DNA of 42,902 nucleotides from Firmicutes bacterium HGW-Firmicutes-15. GTDB lineage: Bacteria > Bacillota > Syntrophomonadia > Syntrophomonadales > Syntrophomonadaceae. Under the pieces are notes generated by a model that did no database searches, was not told the origin of the DNA, and worked only from the letters and a program-made list of their open reading frames with translations. Positions 9,021 to 15,150 of this stretch are shown one piece after another (position 1 is the stretch's first letter; each line of letters begins with the position of its first letter). Made by a program: the position numbers and the translations under genes. The stretch is from positions 1 through 42,902 of the forward strand of contig PHAA01000029.1 of assembly GCA_002840245.1 (NCBI GenBank). Reading direction: 5' to 3'.

Positions 9021-11132
9021 TTAGCAATTCTCTGGCAGGTAGCGGCTGTCAAGCAATCCTTTACCAGCCATTTCCTTTATATATGATTTCATGAATTCAA
9101 TTGGTTGTCCTAGCATTGACTTGCGTTCACAATTGATATAACCCAATGGGTCCTGATCTCTGGGAACGTATTCTAGATACGGCTCTTCAATAGCCAAGGC
9201 CAATAAGCGCTGATCAACGCGGACTAACAGCTTGCTGCTCAATAGAGTTTGGATTGCGGTATCGACATCAGAACTGGCTAACCCTCTTTCCTGAAGCATT
9301 TTGCGCACCTTTGATTCATTCTCTGCCCGATCGCAGGCCAGATACAACTCCCGCTCAGCACCTTCAAGGGTGAAAGAAGGGGCAACTGCAACCGGACGGG
9401 TATCACGCACGATGACTTCCTTTTCGCCCACCTTCATGCTTAGTACAGGCCGGTTCTGACTTATGAACGCCACTGACCACTGAAGAATAGCCGCTCGAAG
9501 GTTGCGTAACCCGGGGCGGTCGAATAAAACCGCCATTCTTGGATCATTTCTAATCGAAGCATAAAACCTATCATCAAACGTATAAGAAAGATCGTAAATT
9601 TCATTTGGACTTAATGGATAGATCATGGTATCTAACGGCAACGAAGTAAGATGCAAGGAATAGTCAGCCGCCCGGTCGAAGTAGTGACTATTGCGCTGGT
9701 ACTGGATATCGTTAAGCGCCATTGGTGGATATAAGTGTATCAGCAATGGCACTAATTCAGCCATCTCCTGGCACCAGTGATCCAATTCGTAGGGGAAGCC
9801 ATGAAGAATCGACCAGTAGACATGGATTCCATACTGGCGACACCACTTCAGCGTCTGGATGTTTTGCCAGGCGGTTACCCCTTTACTCATTGTTTTCAGC
9901 GCCTCGCTGTGAAGGCTTTCTATACCCGGCTGGCACCATACGACACCGGCATCGCGCAACATTTTGAAATGCTTTCTGGACAGATTTGAACGAACTTCGT
10001 AAAACAGCTTGTAGGGAGCACCACGGCTGATAAGCTCAGGAATCAGATCCTTAAAGCATCTCATGTCCAGAATGTTATCAAGAAACTCGAAATGCTCAAC
10101 ACCATAACAGCGGCTGAGCTCATCCAACTCGGCAAGCACCCCTGCAGCCGGGCGTGATCGGTAGGGCATTCGGGAAGCGTTTAATCCGCAAAATTTACAC
10201 TTCCCGTGCCAGCAGCCCCGGGAGGCTTGGATTGGCAAGCTGGGGCGGACAATTTTGCCAAGTGTGGGCAAGGAACTGAGAATGTCGAAGTAGTCCTGAT
10301 AAACGGGGGTTATCTGACGATCAAATGAACAGGCCACAGCCCGCGGGAGATCCTCATTCCCATTCTGTTTAGCACCCGGATATCCTAATTGCCGGTGCAA
10401 GGGAGCAAACACACCCTCGGGCAAAACTTCGAGAGGAACCTGGCGGCCGAATTCAAATATGCGTTTAGCAAGTGGCAATATGAGATCTTCGCCCTCTCCG
10501 GAAGCCACAAAGTCAATCCACGGGAAATGCTGGTGAGTCGCACGTCCCATGACCGTTTCGCAGTCCGCTCCTCCCATCATGGTTATTACATCAGGGTTAA
10601 GTTCACGTATTTTTTTAAGCAAGGCTATGGAAGGCACTCTCTGAGACAAGCTTGAGGTACAGCCGACGATACGCGGAGAAAGATCAAGAATTTGTTCCGC
10701 CAGGCGGGTAGTAAATTTCTCTGCTTTATCACGCACGAAATGCAGCTCTTCGCGACACTCTTCTAAACTCTGCTGTCGAACCCCGCCTAGCTTGGCATGG
10801 ATTTCGCCGACAAATTCATTTTCATCGGGCTGAAACTCTGGAAAAGCTGAAGAAGCGAATGACCAATCAGATAGAGGCAAGCGAGGATTAGGATTGTTAA
10901 TCTGTTGTAATAAATCGAATCCGAGTTCCTCACAAAAGAGGAGGTTGGCGTAAATGCTCCTGGCAGCTATTCCTCCTTTAGCCAGTACGGCCTGCAGCAA
11001 ACCGAGGGCCAGTGAAGGTTTTTCAGGGCTGCAGTAGGGCATACATACCAGGCAAACATCCGCAGGTTCCAATGGCAACCGATAATCTCCTATGTCCCAA
11101 TTGCCAGTAGGATTATTAAATGTGCAAGTCAT
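9021..11132 (-). CDS. B12-binding radical SAM RiPP maturation protein
   Basis: A 703-residue radical SAM enzyme with an N-terminal cobalamin-binding-like domain (about 25-230: VCMPYCSPEKPSLALGLLQ, then MMGGADCETVMGR and FVASGEGEDLI), as in the 'RiPP maturation radical SAM protein 1' family. The cluster motif is CWHGKCKFC (Cys 307, 312, 315), spacing CX4CX2C instead of the usual CX3CX2C. A long C-terminal region follows, unassigned. Relatives of this architecture are thought to do C-methylation or other radical chemistry on precursor peptides; the reaction here is not known. I chose the ATG at 11132 (GGAGG 8 bases upstream); the gene overlaps the epimerase gene by 17 bases, so the two enzymes are coupled. 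G+C is higher than in neighbouring genes. Confidence 0.85.
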   Translation of the reverse strand: MTCTFNNPTGNWDIGDYRLPLEPADVCLVCMPYCSPEKPSLALGLLQAVLAKGGIAARSIYANLLFCEELGFDLLQQINNPNPRLPLSDWSFASSAFPEFQPDENEFVGEIHAKLGGVRQQSLEECREELHFVRDKAEKFTTRLAEQILDLSPRIVGCTSSLSQRVPSIALLKKIRELNPDVITMMGGADCETVMGRATHQHFPWIDFVASGEGEDLILPLAKRIFEFGRQVPLEVLPEGVFAPLHRQLGYPGAKQNGNEDLPRAVACSFDRQITPVYQDYFDILSSLPTLGKIVRPSLPIQASRGCWHGKCKFCGLNASRMPYRSRPAAGVLAELDELSRCYGVEHFEFLDNILDMRCFKDLIPELISRGAPYKLFYEVRSNLSRKHFKMLRDAGVVWCQPGIESLHSEALKTMSKGVTAWQNIQTLKWCRQYGIHVYWSILHGFPYELDHWCQEMAELVPLLIHLYPPMALNDIQYQRNSHYFDRAADYSLHLTSLPLDTMIYPLSPNEIYDLSYTFDDRFYASIRNDPRMAVLFDRPGLRNLRAAILQWSVAFISQNRPVLSMKVGEKEVIVRDTRPVAVAPSFTLEGAERELYLACDRAENESKVRKMLQERGLASSDVDTAIQTLLSSKLLVRVDQRLLALAIEEPYLEYVPRDQDPLGYINCERKSMLGQPIEFMKSYIKEMAGKGLLDSRYLPENC

Positions 11133-12570
11133 ACTTCTCACCTCCAGGTAATCCTTTGTCGTTCAAACCATCTTCCAGTAGGCCTTGGTCAAAAAGTCTC
11201 TGAATAGAGGCTATTATTGCGAAAACATCTTTGTGTTGAACCATAAGTTCCTCCAGCACACGCCTTGAAGTCAAATTACCTTGAGCGATTAACTTGCCGA
11301 GTTGGGGCAAGTGAGGCGACCCAGTCATCTTGTGGGATTGGTACCTGCTACAAAGTTGGAAGCCCTCCAACATGGGGGAAAACTCAAGGTCCTTACGAAA
11401 GGCTAAAATATCGTCTGTTGCAACCTGCTCGGGCATGCATTCTTCAATGGTTTTGCCAATAAAATCGTCCAATTCCGCCGCACTTGAGAAGCTGCCTTCA
11501 GCGTGGACACGGTAGCCTAATGGCCAGCGATCAGAGGGAGGACAGGGACTGATCAACCGTACAGAACGTTCCACCATGTTTACCAAGTATCCGGTTAGAC
11601 AGGCGATAGTATGCTCCTGACTGAGCACCGGCGGAGGGCTGCCGGAAGCATCCTTGCGGTTGCGACCCGAGCGGGCCATTAACCGTACCAGGTAATCTGA
11701 GTGCTGCATAATTAACTCTGTCAAAGCTAAATCCTCCGCGGAAAATGTCTTATGCACACGACGCAAGGCATTGGTCGAGAGAATGGAAAAACGATCCACC
11801 ACCATAACATGTTCCCGCCGAAACCGCAATAATTCTCTTGTCCAGGCAAGATTTCGCAAAGGGGCTGCAGTGGTCGTCTGTGGATAAATACCTGTCGCTT
11901 TGCCAAAATCGGATACGAACTTTAAATAATCAGGATTATCACTAGGCTCGGTAGCCCAGTAACACATCCCACTCCCTACCGTAGTGCCGAGACGTTCTAT
12001 CGCTGCGCTCAGGACATCCTGCCAGAGCCCGGCATTCTCTATGGTGTACATAAACACTCCTTGCAACCGTTCAGCTGCAAGACCGCAGAAAGGACAGCCC
12101 ATCGAGCAGCCTTTACTAAATTCGAACGCTACGGTCGCATGAACGATTTCTCGGTTTGTCCCTCCGCCCAATTGACTGTAACAACGATTTACTTGCTGTT
12201 GGTGCCAGGCATTAAAACGATTACTGGGTGTTCTTTCGCCGCGTTGACGCCAGGTCTTTCGTAATTGGTCAATTGTATCAACATATCGCCGCCACAACTG
12301 TGCCTGCGGCTTGTCTTCCATTTCCGCAGCAGGGACTTCCTTCAACAAAGGCAGTTCTGGCACAAGTGCCGCAACTTGAACCGGATCCACACCCAATATC
12401 CCCCTTGAATGCAACAGGGAACCACACCCGGCGGCGTTCTCCTGAACAGTCGCAAAAAATTCCGCATCACCGACAACACACTCAAGGAATCGTTTAATAT
12501 GTGGAATCAGCTTTTTTTCATCAATGTCAAATCGTTCGTAAAAGTCTCCAAAGAAATGCAGCTCTTCCAT
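11116..12570 (-). CDS. PoyD-like radical SAM peptide epimerase
   Basis: A 484-residue radical SAM protein with a canonical CX3CX2C cluster (CSMGCPFC, Cys 155, 159, 162) about one third along, after a long N-terminal region, the layout of the PoyD family of RiPP amino acid epimerases. These enzymes convert L- to D-residues in core peptides, and several known ones act on Nif11-type leaders. Its gene follows that of an 81-residue Nif11 precursor with a hairpin between them, and overlaps the B12 radical SAM gene. Epimerases of this family use a Cys as H-atom donor; candidate Cys residues exist (for example SGMCYWATEP near 200) but I cannot assign one. The substrate is most likely the precursor at 12688-12933. 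Confidence 0.83.
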   Translation of the reverse strand: MEELHFFGDFYERFDIDEKKLIPHIKRFLECVVGDAEFFATVQENAAGCGSLLHSRGILGVDPVQVAALVPELPLLKEVPAAEMEDKPQAQLWRRYVDTIDQLRKTWRQRGERTPSNRFNAWHQQQVNRCYSQLGGGTNREIVHATVAFEFSKGCSMGCPFCGLAAERLQGVFMYTIENAGLWQDVLSAAIERLGTTVGSGMCYWATEPSDNPDYLKFVSDFGKATGIYPQTTTAAPLRNLAWTRELLRFRREHVMVVDRFSILSTNALRRVHKTFSAEDLALTELIMQHSDYLVRLMARSGRNRKDASGSPPPVLSQEHTIACLTGYLVNMVERSVRLISPCPPSDRWPLGYRVHAEGSFSSAAELDDFIGKTIEECMPEQVATDDILAFRKDLEFSPMLEGFQLCSRYQSHKMTGSPHLPQLGKLIAQGNLTSRRVLEELMVQHKDVFAIIASIQRLFDQGLLEDGLNDKGLPGGEKYDLHI

Positions 12571-12594
12571 CGTTGCTAGCCTCTCCTTATAATA

Positions 12595-12625
12595 ATGGCC
12601 CGGAGTACTGATGGCTCCGGGCCAT
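12595..12625 (-). promoter_or_regulatory. GC-rich hairpin between precursor and enzyme genes
   Basis: ATGGCCCGGAG (12595-12605) pairs perfectly with CTCCGGGCCAT (12615-12625), an 11-bp stem with a 9-base loop, in the gap between the short-core precursor and the epimerase gene. No T run follows on the minus strand, so it is not a classic terminator. A partial terminator or 3'-end stabiliser that gives more precursor than enzyme is the likely role, by analogy with other RiPP operons. Confidence 0.65.
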
Positions 12626-12687
12626 AAACTTGACTAATAGATCATGTTTGCCACCTTTGGCTTGTTGTTTTCTAAGTTAAACCTCTT

Positions 12688-12933
12688 TTAACCAACCAGA
12701 ACAGCTTTAGCCTCCCCTAAAACAACACCGCCAGCCACCTTATCCAGTTGTTCTTCAGACAACTCACCTTTTTGGACACTAGCTTCAACATCTGCGACTG
12801 TGAAATCATAGCCCTTGGAGTTGGCATATGCTACAATTTTCTGCACATCATTACCGATGTTCTTTAATGCCTCCAGCATCTCCATGTTCTCACTAATGTC
12901 TTTGTTAAATCTTGTAATTTCTAAAGCACTCAT
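12688..12933 (-). CDS. Nif11-type leader RiPP precursor with a 12-residue core
   Basis: An 81-residue precursor: a Nif11-like leader (ANSKGYDFTVADVEA at about 36-50) ending in ELSEEQLDKVAGG (GG at 68-69), then a core of only 12 residues, VVLGEAKAVLVG. The core lacks Cys, Ser, Thr and aromatic residues, so it offers no site for lanthionine, thioether or azole formation, but it is rich in Val, Ala and Leu, residue types that PoyD-like epimerases invert. The start is the second ATG (7 bases after GGAG); the first ATG at 12939 is too close to the ribosome binding site. It is followed by the epimerase and B12 radical SAM genes, its probable modifying enzymes. Confidence 0.85.
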   Translation of the reverse strand: MSALEITRFNKDISENMEMLEALKNIGNDVQKIVAYANSKGYDFTVADVEASVQKGELSEEQLDKVAGGVVLGEAKAVLVG

Positions 12934-12979
12934 TTTCATTCTCCTTCACTTATTTTTTTCAAAACACTACACTCACAAT

Positions 12980-12997
12980 GTCTCACACCGGTGAGAC
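12980..12997 (-). promoter_or_regulatory. Perfect 7-bp inverted repeat in the precursor leader region
   Basis: GTCTCAC (12980-12986) and GTGAGAC (12991-12997) form a perfect inverted repeat with a 4-base spacer, about 47 bases before the start of the short-core precursor. It could be an operator or an RNA hairpin. The 13017-13147 part of this gap shows no promoter that I would defend. Confidence 0.45.
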
Positions 12998-13147
12998 GGC
13001 AGAATCTCTCCTTTGAACCAACCCCCTTTCATGTATTTGTTCATGATTGTTCTTTCAAATTGAGTTGTCCATGTTTGACGACTCAACAACATGTATAGCT
13101 TCATGCGAGGGTCTGTAGTATTTCATTGCCATATTGGCCTTTATTTC

Positions 13148-13660
13148 CTAGATCTCAAAAACCTTCCGCAACCTTTCTAACCCTCTCAAGCAAATAGTAG
13201 CAACCGTACTTTCATTTATACCGGTTTGTTTGGCAATTTCCCGGTTTTTAAATTCCCCAAAGTATTTTAAAGAAATGACTTCCCTAGTCCTTCCGTCCAA
13301 CGCCGCCAAGGCTTTATATAGCTCTCTCAACTCATCCTCTCCAATTAACTTGCTTTCTTCATCAAGACTATCGCTATGTAGTTCAAAGCTGCTCTCTGTG
13401 TCATCAATTGATATCTGTGTACGTCTTAAACGATAAAAATCTGTGAGGGTATTTTTAGCAATCGTGAATATCCAGGTATTAAATGAGGCCTTTTGCGAAT
13501 CAAACCGAAGTATGTTTTCAGATACCTTCAAGAAAATATTAGATACAACATCTTCGGTCTGCTCTTTATGTAAAAGCCGATAAAATACATGATTGTAGAT
13601 TTTGGGGAAGTAGTCATGATACATTTGCTCAAAGTCAGCAGGATTGTGAAAGTTATACAT
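13148..13660 (-). CDS. ECF-family RNA polymerase sigma factor
   Basis: A 170-residue sigma-70 family protein with only regions 2 and 4. Region 2 is at about 10-80 (MYHDYFPKIYNHVFYRLL, TEDVVSNIFLKV, NTWIFTIAKN), and region 4 with its helix-turn-helix is at about 118-168 (LDGRTREVISLKYFGEFKN, REIAKQTGINESTVA). Members redirect RNA polymerase to a few promoters. It lies 11 bases after the small Cys-rich gene and just ahead of the short-core precursor, in the middle of the RiPP locus. A duplicated ECF-type promoter block precedes its own operon and the Cys-rich precursor/exporter operon, so autoregulation and control of the cluster are likely. No recognisable anti-sigma gene is adjacent. Confidence 0.92.
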   Translation of the reverse strand: MYNFHNPADFEQMYHDYFPKIYNHVFYRLLHKEQTEDVVSNIFLKVSENILRFDSQKASFNTWIFTIAKNTLTDFYRLRRTQISIDDTESSFELHSDSLDEESKLIGEDELRELYKALAALDGRTREVISLKYFGEFKNREIAKQTGINESTVATICLRGLERLRKVFEI

Positions 13661-13671
13661 ATTCCACTCCC

Positions 13672-13932
13672 CTACTTCCTGCAGCCGTCGGTGCAGTGAT
13701 TTGTAAGGTGTGGACTATTTAAATATTTATCACATTTTTCACATGGCAAATCCCGGTTAGGACATACTCCACCCTCAAGGCTCACACCGGCTGCCGTCAC
13801 TAATTCAAGCTCATCGTCGCTCATAGGTGCCGATAAAGATAACGCCTTGTTATAACTATCCTTGCACCTGGATAGAAGCTTGTCTTTGAAGGTAGCTTCC
13901 TCAGAAAAGTCATATTTTTTTGTATTTAGCAT
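13672..13932 (-). CDS. Small Cys-rich precursor-like peptide upstream of the sigma factor
   Basis: An 86-residue protein. Residues 37-49 read MSDDELELVTAAG, matching the leader end of the three Nif11 precursors in the locus, so a C39-type cut after TAAG is plausible. The predicted core (50-86) has Cys at 57, 64, 67, 80 and 84. The first 36 residues are not clearly Nif11-like. I chose the ATG at 13932 because GAGGGAG precedes it by 9 bases; a TTG at 13950 is the alternative. It lies directly downstream of an ECF-type promoter and 11 bases ahead of the sigma factor. It could be a fourth RiPP precursor or a small Cys-based (redox or zinc) regulator of the sigma factor. Confidence 0.6.
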   Translation of the reverse strand: MLNTKKYDFSEEATFKDKLLSRCKDSYNKALSLSAPMSDDELELVTAAGVSLEGGVCPNRDLPCEKCDKYLNSPHLTNHCTDGCRK

Positions 13933-13967
13933 CAATAAAGACTCCCTCAAAACTACTTCACATTTTA

Positions 13968-13998
13968 ATATACGATTAATTCGTTAAAGTAGCTCAAT
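13968..13998 (-). promoter_or_regulatory. ECF-sigma-like promoter, copy 2 (sigma operon)
   Basis: On the minus strand TGAGC (13996-13992), 17 bases, CGTATAT (13974-13968). It is 28/31 identical to the block at 8756-8786 and sits at the same distance (35 bases) from the ATG at 13932. It lies between the HlyD-like gene and the small Cys-rich gene, so it would drive the Cys-rich gene and the sigma factor, giving autoregulation. Confidence 0.65.
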
Positions 13999-14018
13999 AT
14001 TGGCAAAAATATTTTTCC

Positions 14019-14912
14019 TTATTTAAACACCAATTCATATGGTCTGTAGTCTTTAACCACAATCAACATATTGCAGCTTGTTCCTATGGAAAGTGATGTG
14101 CTTTCGCCCTTTTTGCTGGACCATTTGATTTTATTCTGAGATCCTGGATCAACAGTAAGAGTCACTCGCACTTCAACACTGCTTTCCTCGGGCATCAGTC
14201 CCTTGGCATACTGCATACTGCCAACTGCTGATAACACATCAGCTTCCGATACCGGATAAGTGCCAATGTTGGTAATATGACCAAGCATATAACCATATTC
14301 CTCACGAGGTGCAAAATCCGGGGATACCTGTACTTCCATCCCCTCTTTTAGCTTTTTCGCGATTGACGTTGGGATATAACAAATAATCTGCTTGTCATCA
14401 GCATATTTTTCCTGCTTTACTATTCCGGCTATAGCTTCGGTAGAAGAAACCGTTTCATTGACAGACTTAGCTGATAGAACAATCCCTGAAACAGGGGATA
14501 TAATAAGGGAGCGGCTTTCATATTCACTGGTCAGGGCAGCAATCAATTTTTGATCAGGCTGTACACTCCCTTTTAATTCGTTCAGCTGTTTTATGACATT
14601 TTCCTGAGGTATAACTGCGATAATCTGGCCCGCCTCTACAAAATCGCCAACTTTAACCCGCATATCGCTGATACGCCCACCAGCTGATGGTATAACCGTA
14701 TTAACACCACTTTGTGGAAATATCACCCCTTTAGCCCTTACGCTGTCAGGAATGTTTCCGTAATACCCCCAAAAACCCACGGCAATCAAGAGGGCAAGAC
14801 AAGCCAAAAGTATGCTCCAGATCCCGGGATTAGTTATTTTTATGTATTCATTTAGTCTCTCCGGTGAGGAAATACGTTCCAAGGATGATTTTCTGAAGAT
14901 GCTGGGTTCCAT
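14019..14912 (-). CDS. HlyD-family secretion adaptor of the NHLP bacteriocin type
   Basis: A 297-residue membrane-fusion-type protein: one N-terminal membrane segment (about 31-53), then a biotinyl/lipoyl-like half (PSAGGRISDMRVKVGDFVEAG), a short linker in place of the long coiled coil of Gram-negative HlyD, and a second half (SPVSGIVLSAKSVNETV). This is the size and layout of the third component of NHLP-type export systems, working with the two ABC proteins at 3419-7753. The ATG follows GGAGGGG. It is the first gene of the RiPP locus, after a duplicated promoter block at 14963-15041. The distance from the ABC genes is unusual but orientation is the same. Confidence 0.88.
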   Translation of the reverse strand: MEPSIFRKSSLERISSPERLNEYIKITNPGIWSILLACLALLIAVGFWGYYGNIPDSVRAKGVIFPQSGVNTVIPSAGGRISDMRVKVGDFVEAGQIIAVIPQENVIKQLNELKGSVQPDQKLIAALTSEYESRSLIISPVSGIVLSAKSVNETVSSTEAIAGIVKQEKYADDKQIICYIPTSIAKKLKEGMEVQVSPDFAPREEYGYMLGHITNIGTYPVSEADVLSAVGSMQYAKGLMPEESSVEVRVTLTVDPGSQNKIKWSSKKGESTSLSIGTSCNMLIVVKDYRPYELVFK

Positions 14913-14962
14913 TCCGTCCCCTCCATTTTGTTAATTGCTCTTTCAAAGATATCAGTTATGTA

Positions 14963-15041
14963 TAATCTTGCTCCAAAAGGAAGAATTGTGTTGTATTGAT
15001 TTTTCTATTATATCGGATTTCGGCTAATATTGGGGGATTAT
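14963..15041 (-). promoter_or_regulatory. Duplicated promoter/operator block, copy 2
   Basis: Counterpart of 8838-8920. On the minus strand: CCCCAATATT, then TATAAT at 15012-15007, then an inverted repeat TCTTCCT/AGCAAGA with one mismatch. It lies 50 bases ahead of the HlyD-like gene. Conservation of both the -35 zone and the downstream repeat suggests a shared regulator. The remaining gap up to 15150 shows nothing else. Confidence 0.5.
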
Positions 15042-15150
15042 AACACAAACCAATAAATACCATTGTATTTAAGTGACTATCGACGGAATCCTTTATCGAA
15101 GCATCAAAAGGAATTACTGATCAAACAACTTCAGAAAGATTCTCAGAACA

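Noticed and set aside
12940..13147. Two tiny minus-strand frames of 25 and 23 codons (starting MAMKYYRPSH and MNKYMKGGWF)
   Set aside because: Ribosome binding sites are weak, there is no leader-end motif, and neither shows a family resemblance. Chance frames are likely in 208 bases.
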